Assembly (NCBI GenBank): GCA_903813345.2
Contig: CAIIXF020000003.1
Coordinates: forward strand, 7,093,815 to 7,157,814
Direction of reading: 5' to 3'
Length of the DNA stretch: 64,000 bases
From: Owenia fusiformis
Taxonomy: Eukaryota > Annelida > Polychaeta > Sabellida > Oweniidae
The notes below the pieces were generated by a model. That model saw nothing but the letters and a program-made list of their open reading frames with translations, was not told the origin of the DNA and made no database searches. A program made the position numbers and the translations under genes. Shown piece by piece: positions 1-59,515 of this stretch; the first letter of the stretch is position 1, and the number at the start of each line of letters is the position of its first letter.

Positions 1-1053
1 ATTTGAAAATCTGATTTAAATAACTCATTAGTCCTGTTTAAAAGACATAATATGAGTAAGACCATTCAACAGTTCAAATGTTTGGATATTCTAATGAAAC
101 AGTGAAAATATTTGAGCAATTTTGTATGAAACGTGATATTTCACGAAGGGTTCATGTTAATTTTTCAAATTTGACTGTTCATTTTTCGAAAATGGGACCG
201 AAAAAAGTGTTCAGATTACAAAGTGTTTCAATTAGCCAAGTGTTCGGAAATACAGGTTTTACTGTACTGAAAATCAAAAGTTGCAAAAACATGAGGCACA
301 TCAAAAATTTTTCTGATAACATTGAAATTTTATAACCAAATGTTGATGAAAAAAATATTTAGTGTTCGTATAATATAATGCCCATGGGCATTTTTTAGGG
401 GAGAACACTTTATAATGGTTAAATACAGATGACTCAATGAACTTCACATTGCAATACATATAGACATGTTTATATACGTAACAACCAGTACAGGAGATTC
501 AAGCTAGAAGACTATGATTTTATAAGTTCTATGTTAACATAGGTACTGTATTACATGACACAGAATTAGTCTCATAACTACCCACCTATAAGACCATGGT
601 CTATTTGCTGGAAAATCCTGGTATTCACTGTAAAGACACTCTACACAGAACATGTACATATTTTAGCTAAATACTTTAAATTGGTGTATAGTATGACACT
701 GTAATTGTTGAAGCACCATTTTGCCAATACATTGTATGTTACATTCAGGAACAACATTTTATAAATAATATGAGCTAGAAAAACAACACAATAATCTTAA
801 TTTTGATTCCTATCATACATGATATTCCGGGCTTCACCAAATTCTTCTTTCAAGAAATGTTGATGCATTTCAAATATCAGGTATTTAAAACCTGTTCAAT
901 CTATTGGTGATTGTGATTTACTTATAAATACTCATAGGTAAATAGAGTTAGTGAGATGCCACATTATGCCGATTTTGGAGATTGTGATGACCTAGATGAT
1001 TTCAAGGTAGACGAAGTTGCCATGTTGGCTGACTTAATTCCGCTCCCTCTACC
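1..1053. other. 3' flank of the SOCS6-like gene, no gene recognised
   Basis: This AT-rich stretch lies downstream of the SOCS6-like stop codon and probably holds its 3' UTR. One 85-codon open frame (78-335, plus) has no recognisable domain, and its composition matches the surrounding non-coding DNA. I see no RNA gene or mobile element with clear ends. Confidence 0.5.
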
Positions 1054-2340
1054 TTAATACTGGCTTTCCTCAAGCCATCCCTTTATTCTATTGGGCAATG
1101 GTAGTTTCTGAATATGGTCAAGTCTCGTAGTTTGACGTATCACAAATCGACAGAGGTATTGTAAAGAGCGTACTTCGTCGAACCGTGACACAGGTTTAGT
1201 GAGGCGTACAGGAAATGAGGGAGATCCAGGGCCTCGTGAACGAGAGTAACAGAATATTCCTGTCTGGGAATCAGTCATGCTATGCTCGATTAAATCCACA
1301 ATTGAGTCATAGCCCTCACTTTCAGGTTGAGCGTAAAAGCTAAATATACCATTACAGTGTTCAATTCGTGTATGTAATGTCCGTCCATATGATCTGAAGC
1401 TAAGACTCAACAAATATCGCTCATCAGAACTATCGCGCACTAAAAAAGCTCCATCGGGTTGATCTAATAGTTTTTCTTCCGCTTCAATTCTTGTGACTGG
1501 TCCCCAATACCATCCAGATTTTGATAATCGATATAGTTCCGCAGTAAAGCTCCATACTTTGGGTGAGTTTGTTTCTTGTGACTGATCATATACTGCTGAT
1601 AAAGCTGATTTTTCATATGTTTCATACGGACGGTCATGTATTTGTTTTTTCACATTACCACTGTCATGAAGTTGTAATGATTTAGATTTTGATGGTCTAT
1701 AAGGGGTTTTGTTTATAAGATCTGGTCTTGGTAAAACTGGGGGACCTGGTTCGGTGATTTCAAAGTTTTCCAAAATATCTGGTGACCGACTTACAACAAC
1801 TTTTGGTGGTTCACATTCAACAGCAGGATAGGTGTCTATTGTAGACCCTGAAATATTTATGCAATCTTCTGAGTGAGCTGACCTAACTGGAGTATGTAGT
1901 GGACGAACAACGGTTCGTAAACTTCCACCCTTTGCTTTAGACATTCGTCCATAGTTTTCAAACCTATGCACATGTGTTTCATCATCAGAATTTAATCCAT
2001 CTCGTTTGTGCTGAAATGTAGTGCTCAGTTTACGACGGAGCGTCCGAAAGAAACCGTTCTTTTCCTTTTTGCGTGGTAATGGAACAACGTCTATTGACTT
2101 GGATTTTACAACCCTAGGTTTCCAAATGTCTTGATTACTATCACTGGACACTTCATTAGCCTCTATCACCGTAGATCCACGAACGTCGCAACGCTCTAAA
2201 TCAGGAGAAAAATCTCTCTCCCAACCTGGAAGATCACTTTTATTTTGATTTTCAGGAACATAATTCATATCTTGACTTCCTGTTTTCGATTTTCTGTGAA
2301 ATGAAGCTTTTAATCCTTTCAAATCTAGCTTCTTCATCAT
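1054..2340 (-). CDS. SOCS6: Suppressor of cytokine signalling 6/7-like protein (SH2 + SOCS box)
   Basis: Single-exon reading frame of 428 residues. The N-terminal ~270 residues are basic, Ser-rich and of low complexity, as in SOCS6/SOCS7. An SH2 domain begins near residue 275 (GWYWGPVTR), carries the phosphotyrosine-binding FLVRDSSDERYLLSLSF core and runs to about residue 370. A SOCS box follows (VRSLQYLCRFVIRQ), ending LPLPNRIKGWLEESQY. Family knowledge: SOCS6/7 proteins bind phosphotyrosine through SH2 and recruit elongin B/C-cullin E3 ligase through the SOCS box to damp receptor kinase signalling. The sequence shows all expected parts and no break. The start is the first of two adjacent ATGs; an intronless coding region is also usual for vertebrate SOCS6. 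The gene is head to head with DHX35, 1,126 bp apart. SOCS7 is the alternative assignment. Confidence 0.93.
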   Translation of the reverse strand: MMKKLDLKGLKASFHRKSKTGSQDMNYVPENQNKSDLPGWERDFSPDLERCDVRGSTVIEANEVSSDSNQDIWKPRVVKSKSIDVVPLPRKKEKNGFFRTLRRKLSTTFQHKRDGLNSDDETHVHRFENYGRMSKAKGGSLRTVVRPLHTPVRSAHSEDCINISGSTIDTYPAVECEPPKVVVSRSPDILENFEITEPGPPVLPRPDLINKTPYRPSKSKSLQLHDSGNVKKQIHDRPYETYEKSALSAVYDQSQETNSPKVWSFTAELYRLSKSGWYWGPVTRIEAEEKLLDQPDGAFLVRDSSDERYLLSLSFRSYGRTLHTRIEHCNGIFSFYAQPESEGYDSIVDLIEHSMTDSQTGIFCYSRSRGPGSPSFPVRLTKPVSRFDEVRSLQYLCRFVIRQTTRLDHIQKLPLPNRIKGWLEESQY

Positions 2341-2469
2341 GTTTGGTATAAGTTATTCACACCATCGTTGTAAATCCTCATTCAGGGCGTATTTATATCA
2401 TGCTATTAGTCATTTTATGGGAGTGAAAACATTTTGAGAATGAATTTTTATTTCTGACATGCGCGCTGA

Positions 2470-3056
2470 GGGTGTTACTAAATACCACCTAGGTGTCCCC
2501 TTGGGCACCTGGATTTCTAATTCCATTTAAAACCACGTACACATTTTAAATATAGTATTATCTCATTTGTCATATTAACTTGACATTAATAGGCTTGAAA
2601 TAATTATTTGTAGTCGAGAATATAGCAAAGAAGATTCGAAAATAAAATGTTAAAAGTTTTATTGTGTTAGAAAAATGGGCACCTGGAAAATTTTGCTCAT
2701 ATGTATGGTTAATTATTTGTAGTAATAAAACACCATTTATGCTAAAGTGTGCATTTATATTTGAAATATATATATTAAGTTGCTAAAATAGTGACTTTGT
2801 AGCATTTCATAGTGAGCAAATAATGAAATATTATTCTGACAAATGACTTTTTCGACATCGATCAAAATTTTCAAGACAATAAAAATATCATAAACAAACA
2901 GAAATATTTACACAAGTTCCATGTAAATACTTTATTATGTACCATAATAACACTTGGAAAAATGTTATCTTGAAATAAAGTAGTAAAATATGCCAGTAAG
3001 GCATTTCAATGGGGACACCTAGGTGTGGGGCACCTAGGTGGTATTTAGTACAACCC
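2470..3056. mobile_element. hAT-type MITE between SOCS6-like and DHX35
   Basis: Terminal inverted repeats start GGGTGTTACTAAATACCACC on the left and GGGTTGTACTAAATACCACC on the right. The element is flanked by a perfect 8-bp direct repeat CGCGCTGA (2462-2469 and 3057-3064), as expected of hAT elements. It is 587 bp long and contains no transposase frame. It begins 130 bp upstream of the SOCS6-like start codon, inside the presumed shared promoter region. Confidence 0.85.
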
Positions 3057-3465
3057 CGCGCTGACCTGCATTTCAAAACGAGGCAACGTAAATATTTTGA
3101 AAAAATTGCTTGCTAATTATTTACGTTATATCTTAGTCATATTACAAGTTTACAACTTTGTTCCGCTATTTGTGAATAACTGGATATGTATCGATAGCGA
3201 GGCACAGCAATTTAGACGGCAACTATGTTTCATTACTTTTTAATTGGATAAAACGTCGACGTTTTACTCTATTATCGCCCATGGATGGACCTTTGAAAAA
3301 TATAAATGAATTGAATCCATAGATGCCTGTCTACGTGGATATTGTTTCCTCCAGTAGTTACTGTATCTTTTATTTATATCAAGAATTGGCCAACAGCATA
3401 TTTACACCTAGTACTTCAACACAGCATGTTTAGTTGAAATCTAGTCTAAATAATCGAGAATCAAA

Positions 3466-52110
<48,645 letters not shown>

Positions 52111-52114
52111 GTAA

Positions 52115-53600
52115 GTAGATTTTTTAGTCACAAAAGACTTATTATATCTTTTATTGACATTTTATATCAGTTACTTGATACATTAGTCACAATAACACTA
52201 CAAACTACAACTACAACTATTCTAACTACAAAAATACAAGTAATTATTATACACTTGTGATGCACACTACAAATATATTAATCTAAATTCTGAAACCATG
52301 ATATATTTTCTGATGTGTAACTGAATAGTTAAGTGTCAGTTGCCATTAACCTTTTAAAAATATCTGGGTCATCACAATCAAAACTAGGAACAATTTCTCT
52401 CAGTGTTTCATATTTTTTACATCTTATGAGAAAGTGTTCTTCTGCCTATACTTTCTATTACTGTAAGTTGCTTTAGTTTGATGGCCGTTTTAATTTGGCG
52501 GATTGATGACAACCGTCATATTAAATCTCCGCCAATTTTTGAATAAATCCCTGGGGATTCCCTCGCAGGATAAAAACATGAACTATTTTCAAAGATCTAG
52601 ATCAACTGCTGGCTATTTTTTTGAAAAACGAGAGCATTATTTGCATCTTTGTATGAACCCTCTAATAATCGCATTTTACCAATGGGTTAATCCGCCAAAT
52701 TAGATAGCAGACAAAATTTCAAAATTTGCCCAATTCGACCCAATCCGCCAAATTAAATAGGGCCAAATTAAAGCAACTTACAGTATCTAACCTTAGATAC
52801 GATTCACATTCAAATTTGGTTTTATATTTACAATATGTTCTGAGTATACAGTTGTGGGTGCACACATAATAGCATTTTGCCAATCGGCACAATACTGCCT
52901 CAACAAAGTGTTATATACGTTCTTTAAAAATATATTTTCTCATCTAGTGATTAGAGGTGATTAAATATACAATACATATCAGGTATATCCCGATTCTCTC
53001 AGAATTCTAACATGTCACATTTTTCAAGGATTTTGAAAATTCTGGATGGCATAGTCACAGGATTCTAATCCAATATTTTATTGATTGTACCATGGGCTTT
53101 CAAGACAATGGATAACGGCCTAAATCACCATAAACTGCATGTGTTGATGTCTGAGGCTTTACACATAAAACTGATTTAAAAAACTTTAGATGGATTGTTC
53201 CAATTGATTTCATTTGTTTATCGTCTAGCCATATCTCAGAAGCATAATTGAGGATCAGCAAAATTATTGTATCAAACAAATGATATTCACTGGAATATCA
53301 TTCAATTTATTGTAATATTGCTTTCTTGAAATAAGCCTCTCTTGCTTGTTCTTTCAAATGGTCAGAATTTTCATCAAACTTGTTATTATGGCTTAAGACA
53401 CAACCAAGATATTTATATTCATTGACCTGTGCAATGCTTTGATTATTAAACAGCAGAGCTTTGGTTTTGACTGTATTAACAGTATTCTGTACAATATTTG
53501 AATAGTGAATTAAGCTGGTCTTGGAGTCCTTTTTTGAGTTTGATATTAGTACAAGTTCAAGTTTTGCTCCACAGAATTTAAGGGCAGATCCATCCTTCTC
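52115..53600 (-). mobile_element. Decayed non-LTR retrotransposon in DHX35 intron 19
   Basis: On the minus strand, broken frames read VNEYKYLGCVLSHNNKFDEN near 53,400 and EHFLIRCKKYETLREIVPS near 52,400. These match the RT-associated C-terminus of the 12,990 element. Its 3' UTR tail (52,130-52,290) matches 38,440-38,612. The tail begins about 20 bp after the exon 19 donor. It is interrupted by a MITE at 52,461. Confidence 0.7.
52461..52783. mobile_element. MITE with CTGTAAGTTGC ends inside the retrotransposon
   Basis: Ends TACTGTAAGTTGCTTTA and TAAAGCAACTTACAGTA are perfect inverses for 17 bp, with further imperfect pairing. TA at each edge (52459-52460 and 52784-52785) can be the target duplication. 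It splits the decayed LINE, so it is the younger insertion. Confidence 0.78.
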
Positions 53601-54123
53601 TTTATTTTCATAATAAACAAGTGGTATCTTTTTTTTGATTTACAAAAAGTTAGACTGCTGTGTGTCCATTGGATAAATTGTGTTATATACCATTGTGAAA
53701 GTTATCGCCAGATACGTGGTGATTTTTTTAAGTAACACCGATATTTTGGGCTACAGTCCAGCAGGGTGTTCAATATTGTAAATGTTCTGTAGAGGGTAGA
53801 ATATGTATATGTACACATACAGGGTGATCCAGAAGTAACGTCAAAGACATTGTAATTTCAAAAGTATTCATCAGATCTTCATGAAATTTGGTATACATGT
53901 ACCCACAACATTTCTGAGTTACCATCTCAAAGATTGGAATTCAATCATTTCATTGGTTGAAATTATGGTTGCTATAGTAACCCGATATCGCGTAACCCGG
54001 GGCAAATTACTTAACGTGTAATGCGTAATCTCAAAATATCAACAAGATCTGAAATTGTTATATCCTCAACATTTTATTTCACAACAATATAAATCATACT
54101 ATTGCACAGTTACTAATAATAGT

Positions 54124-56516
54124 TCATTCTACATAATTGCCACCATTTGCAACACATTTCTCATGTCTGGATACCCATTCCTTGAACACAGAATTAAATC
54201 CATTAGAACTCATTCCTTGTAGGGCTAGTACTACGGCATTTTTCAATTCCTCACAGGATTGAAAATTATTTCCACTAAGGTTTCTTTTTAGTTCCCCATA
54301 CAAATAAAAGTCACTGGGGGCAAGATCAGGTGAATAAGGGGCATGTTCAAGTTGTTGAAATCCAAGTGTTTGGACTGTGTTGCTGGTCAGGATTGCAGTG
54401 TGCGTAGGGGCATTGTCCCAATGCAAGATAAACTGCTGCAGATGTCCGGGACGCTTTTTCCTCAGGGAACGTTGAAGATCACGCTTCAGAACCTGAAAAA
54501 CAAATGTTTAATGGTTGTTAAACCAGTTGTTTCATTGATTGGATTTGGATTTGAATCATGGCCATGGAGTTATAATTATATTGACAGTGAACAACATTTA
54601 AATACTTTAATTTAAAAATAAAATTCACAGTATGATGTATTATTAGAACAAATGATATCTTACCTTTGCAATGTAAACGGCATTAATTCTCTGGCCAATG
54701 GGAACAAAATGGGTTAACACCATTCCTCTAATGTCAAAGAATGTCACAACCATTTGTTATCCCATCGAACGAAGTTCGGAGGGATATAGGGAACGCCTCT
54801 GTCCGTCCGTACGTACGTCCGTCCGTCCGTACGTACGTCCGTCCGTCCGGGCAATAACTCAAATACCGCTGGCCCGATTTTGTTCATATTTTGTATACAT
54901 ATACCCAATGGGGGTAGAAGTTCTGCTCGAAAACCGATTTTCAAAATGGCCGCTCAAAAAAAAATGGCGGCCATTTTAGTGCCGATTTTACAGTAATTTA
55001 GGTACTGCATATAAAACTGTAATAGCAATATGTTTTTAATGTAAAAAAGTTATATTAAACATTGATTAAGCTAGAAATGTAAATATAGAAGAAATACATG
55101 GCAGCCATCTTGAAAAATGGCTGCCTTTGCACGTCATTTTACGATTTTTGCTGTAACTTGAAAAGAAGTGGAGCGATTTTGTTCATATTTGGTATGTGAA
55201 TACTTTAAGCATGGCACAATGTCTAATGACATTTTGGGTAGTAGGTGGCCATTTTGAAAAATGGCCGCCATTTTTACGTGTGTTATTTAACATTTTTTAC
55301 TGTAAGTCAAAAAGTATTGGAGCGATTTTGTTCATATTTGGTATGTGAATACTTTAAGCATGGCACAATGTCTAATGACATTTTGGGTAGTAGGTGGCCA
55401 TTTTGAAAAATGGCCGCCATTTTTACGTGTGTTATTTAACATTTTTTACTGTAAGTCAAAAAGTATTGGAGCGATTTTGTTCATATTTGGTATGTGAATA
55501 CTTTAAGCATGGCACAATGTCAAATGACATTTCGGGTAGTAGGCAGCCATTTTGAAAATTGCCGCCATTTTTACCTGTGTTATTTTACATTTTTTACTAT
55601 AACTCACAAAGTATAAGAGCGATTTTGTTCATATTTTATATGTGAATACTATAAGCATGGCACACTGTCTAATGACACTTTGGGTATAAGGCGGCCATTT
55701 TGAAAAATGGCCACCATTTTTATGTTTTTTACTATAACTTGTAAATTAGTGGAGCGATTTTGTTCATATTTGATATGTGAATACTTTAAGCATGCCACAT
55801 TGTCTAATAAAACTTTGGGGAGTAGTCGGCCATACTTCTTCTGATGACAACTTGGCTAGTGATGATTTCTGTTCGATGGGATTCGCTACGCTTTGGCGTT
55901 GCCGTTGTTCTGGTTTCTTTTGTGGAATTCCTGGTACTATTTTAGGCTTGGTTGGTGTTGGGGAGTTGCCATGTTTCCACGATGAACTTTGTTGCGTGGT
56001 CTCTGGGATGTAGAATGATAGCAATGATTCGTCACTCGTAATGATCTTGTTAAGAAAGTCATCTCCATCTCTCCGATATTTTGCAAGAAAGTCCCTTGAA
56101 GCCTTAACACGCCGGTCTTTCTGCTCCTGTGTCAAGTCATGCGGCACCCATTTAGCAGACACCTTCTTTAACAGACAGTTCTTTGTCAGTATCCGTTGCA
56201 CAGTCCCATAGCTCAGATCGTGTTTTTCAGCCAATTCTCTGATAGAAATTTGCCTATTGTCCATAACATCAGCTTCAATATCTTTGATGGTTTGATCATC
56301 GAATGACGACACTGGCCTGCCTCCTCGCTGCTTGTCTACCACTTCATCATATCCACTGGAATACTTGTTAAACCACCTGTAAATGTTTCTCTCAGCAATG
56401 GCAGCTTTACCATATGCCTTCTTTATCTGTCTTATAGTCTCTTTTACACCTTTCCCCAACTTTACACAGAACTTAATGTTTGTTCTTTGCTCTATTTTAC
56501 TCTGACTTGGCGCCAT
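54124..56516 (-). pseudogene. Mariner DD34D transposase, split by an insertion
   Basis: The N-terminal part starts MAPSQSKIEQRTN and includes a helix-turn-helix (IYRWFNKYSSG, GGRPVS, YGTVQRILTK) and the first catalytic Asp in TSDES. The C-terminal part carries the second Asp (HWDNAPTHT) and third Asp (YSPDLAPSDFYLY), with 34 residues between them, the mariner spacing. The inserted element removes the join after RQRQS. Within the C-terminal part, 54,663-54,493 looks like a 171-bp phase-0 intron (AAAG|gtaag...tttttcag|GTTC). The gene resembles transposases captured in animal genomes but is broken here. Confidence 0.85.
54757..55890. mobile_element. CCGTCC-rich element nested in mariner
   Basis: Ends ATCCCATCGAACGAA and GTTCGATGGGATTCGC are inverted. 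Next to the left end is a CCGTCCGTACGTACGTCC microsatellite. Five tandem units of about 150 bp follow (AGCGATTTTGTTCATATTTG near 55,171, 55,320, 55,470, 55,619 and 55,754), rich in ATGGCCGCCATTTT. It interrupts the transposase frame and is therefore younger than the mariner. Confidence 0.75.
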
Positions 56517-57023
56517 CTTGAATTGGGTGGGTTAGTGTCCTTGGTCATGTTAGTATTTGTCATGGATGATGGAAGCAATTCAAAGAAATTGAAAGCTTTT
56601 TATGAATGCCTATTGTGACATCACAACTATTACATATTTGTTACCATGGCAACAAATATAAAAATCATAGAAAACAAACAATGAACATTTTCAAATGTTA
56701 CTGACTTTTTAAATTAGAGAAATTCACAAAAACGTTATGGTTTCTCTTCAATTTGCCCCGGGTTACGCGATATCGGGTTACTATAGCAACCATAATTTCA
56801 ACCAATGAAATGATTGAATTCCAATCTTTGAGATGGTAACTCAGAAATGTTGTGGGTACATGTATACCAAATTTCATGAAGATCTGATGAATACTTTTGA
56901 AATTACAACATCTTTGACGTTACTTCTGGATCACCCTGTATGTATGTATAGTTCTTAAAATAGAAAGCAATATATTCATCTTCCTTAAAACAAAGAAGGA
57001 TTTACAGTCTCGCTGCCACCATA

Positions 57024-59246
57024 CTATGGTTCATGGACATTCCTAGAGGGAGCTACAGCATCACCCTCAGCTTGGACATTTGCCAATTTTCTCCCTTTGC
57101 CACGCTTCCTTGCATCATCATCATCATCCTTGTTTAGCCCAACTGGCACATATTTTTCATCATCATGTTCCAGAATTGACTCTGCAATGATAGTTTGATC
57201 ATATATGAGTTAGTGCATTTTAATAATGTACATGTATTTTAGTAATAAGTAGATGTTCTTAGGCTATACCTATTTCTCTTTTTTCTCTTTCATCTACAAT
57301 ACATTGCTTCCCATGTATCCAGCATTTGCCTCTCTTGTAAACACATCTCTCACACCATTCTTTTTTGTGAGGCCCATCATCTATTTGAAGCGTTGAGTCA
57401 TCATTAGGTTCATGTTCCTCACCATCATCACTTCCATCAGGTTCATTTGGTTGCTTACGCTGAATGTAGTACTCGTACCTAACAACAGAACAGTTATACA
57501 AATGTTCAATTCAAGCTCTGCTATTTTTGAACAAATAGTTTTTTAGTTAAAACCCACTCATCCTTCATTTTTTCTTGCCAAACTGAGAATCATTTGAATT
57601 GTGTGACTTACTGTAAAAGTGCTTTGAGCACCATTCCTATGAATACTATCACAGTGAAAAAGGGTCCTGCATTATATTGCAATTTAGGCATACACCTAAG
57701 ACATCCCTGTTTGAAGAACTTTGCAACTTTCTGGCGCTTTAGATCAATTACCGCCCAACCAAATGCAGATTTCCACCCCTTTCTGCATTTCTTGCAGCGA
57801 AACAAAGCTTCACCAAAAACTCCTTGCCTTGAAAACACAAAATAAACTACATTGTACAATGGATTAACCCCATGGATATATTGATGAACATACATTGACA
57901 AATCCTAATTTTTTTATTCGTAATTTGAGTCAAGATTTGACTAGATAATTTAATTTTGATGTTCTAAACTATATGGATGGTTATGAATAGAGGTGTTTTC
58001 TCAGGGTCAGGTCGAGCCAGAAAAAGTGTCGGGTCAGGTAATTTCGGGTGAGGTCAGAAGACAACAGAAAAATGAATTAAGTACTAGCAACTGAAACGAT
58101 TTTGTGGTGAATAAAAGGCACATATAAGACTGTTTAAGTCTGCATTACTAAATGTTATGCTTTGATTAAATTGTTAGAGAAGAACTGTAAATTATTTTAT
58201 GTTCATAATTTTTAAGTATACACGAAATAGGCCAGCTAAAAGTTTACAATTTTTGCCGGGAATATAACAGTGTAACACATTTTACGACAATTTATGATAT
58301 TCCTAAGTGTGCTGACCCAACCTGAAATTGATAAGTAGGTGTTTGTGACCCGAGCCTTCAGACCCGAGATTCGGGTTGACTTCGGGTCGGTGTGACACCT
58401 CTAGTTGTGAATGAATGTTCTTAGATTAATAATGTTACGTTGAGGTGCAACCTTTTATGAGTGACTATTGGATCATGATCAACAGTTTTGGTAAAATGAA
58501 GTTCATGAAGCCCTCCACCCCTGTAACAAAACTTGAGAAGTGCTCATTTTTCCAAATTTTGATTGTGATTACAATTGTTCAACTTGACTAGTATTTTAAT
58601 ATTTAGATATGTGTGGCTTTCATAAATTCATCAGATCTAACTTCAACTTCTTAATAAAAGTGCATCATTCTAATATTACTTTTTTCCAGGAGCAAGGGAC
58701 CAATTTTCACACAAATAAAACTGCCATTTAACCCCTCCCACTCAAACCTTGCAAACTTTCTTATTCAACAAATGTAGACCTTTTCCCTATATCAGTTGAC
58801 TAATATGATCAGTGTACAAAATAGCTAACATTGATTGAGGATCTTCAATGGTGTTTTGATTTTAATTTTTGACCTTTTGAAGAGTATTTTAGAGTCATTT
58901 TTTGGGGTTTAGTTGACAATCAATCAGTAAAATACAAATGTTAAGTAAATTGAATATATTGTTAATCAATAAAAGTAGTAAAAATAAATTAAACTCCTTA
59001 CCTTGAACACCTTTTTATTATTTTTTTAGGGTCATATTCTTTGTATTCCATTACTATTTGAATTATGTAATTGTAGTTCACCCCATATTTCTTTCCTGGT
59101 TTTTGTTGATTTGTCGGGAAATATCCTTGTGCTTGTTTTGTATCAATTTTGGAGTACACTGCTTCAACGGTCTTTTTGAACTTTTCAAATTCTTCCTCTT
59201 CTTTTTTTTGAGCATCTAGCGACTTCTTTTTCCTTGATCTACCCAT
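57024..59246 (-). CDS. ZAR1-like 3CxxC zinc-binding protein
   Basis: Four exons on the minus strand: 59246-59002, 57827-57612, 57478-57270, 57181-57024. In-frame join of 828 nt (275 aa plus TAG), all GT-AG. The N-terminus MGRSRKKKS is basic with a Lys/Glu-rich helix. A 3CxxC-type zinc module follows: C93-K-K-C96, W100, and FFKQGCLRC with C124 and C127. Exon 2 ends with a hydrophobic segment (FFTVIVFIGMVLKALL). Exon 3 is acidic, then has HKKEWCERC (C196, C199), C206 and C213. The tail is Asp-rich (DDDDD) and basic. ZAR1/ZAR1L and RTP proteins share the Cys pattern and the second WCERC-like cluster. ZAR1 proteins bind maternal mRNAs in oocytes; that role is inference here. It lies antisense downstream of DHX35 exon 19. 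Confidence 0.7.
57988..58403. mobile_element. hAT-like MITE, TAGAGGTGTCAC family, copy B
   Basis: Left end TAGAGGTGT and right end GTGTGACACCTCTA (inverted), with CGGGTC-rich subterminal sequence. Flanks GTTATGAA and GTTGTGAA form an 8-bp duplication with one mismatch. It lies in intron 1 of the ZAR1-like gene, oriented opposite to copy A (26,078). Confidence 0.8.
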
Positions 59247-59515
59247 TTCAACTTCAGTTGCTTGGATTTATTCTGTACAAACAAAGCTGTTACTGACCCA
59301 GCTTATAACCTTGTTTATTTTCTGTAAAATATCAGTCTGAATATTTAATAATTTTACTTCATTAATTCAACAGCCTATAGATTTTTTCAAAGCAAACATA
59401 TAACATAACATATGTTACTTAACGATTTAAGCCTTAGACTCAGTGCAATGTGGAATTGATTATTTCTTGAAGGTGTTGCTCTCCAAAATTTGCACGAGAT
59501 GCTTATCATCGACTG

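Larger units (their letters stand above)
53820..56938 (-). mobile_element. Mariner-family transposon with ~188-bp inverted repeats, disrupted
   Basis: Ends CAGGGTGATCCAGAAGTAAC on both sides are inverted, and near-perfect pairing extends about 188 bp (to GTTACGCGATATCGG). Flanked by TA (53818-53819 and 56939-56940). Transposase on the minus strand: N-terminal helix-turn-helix part 56,516-55,890 and C-terminal part 54,752-54,124, separated by a CCGTCC-type element. Mobility from its own protein is not possible in this state. Confidence 0.88.

Noticed and set aside
78-335. 85-codon plus-strand frame
   Set aside because: No domain, no conserved neighbour, AT-rich composition like the flank.
55764-56516. 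Intact 250-aa host gene
   Set aside because: It is the N-terminal half of a mariner transposase that runs into an inserted element; the catalytic C-terminal part lies at 54,124-54,752.
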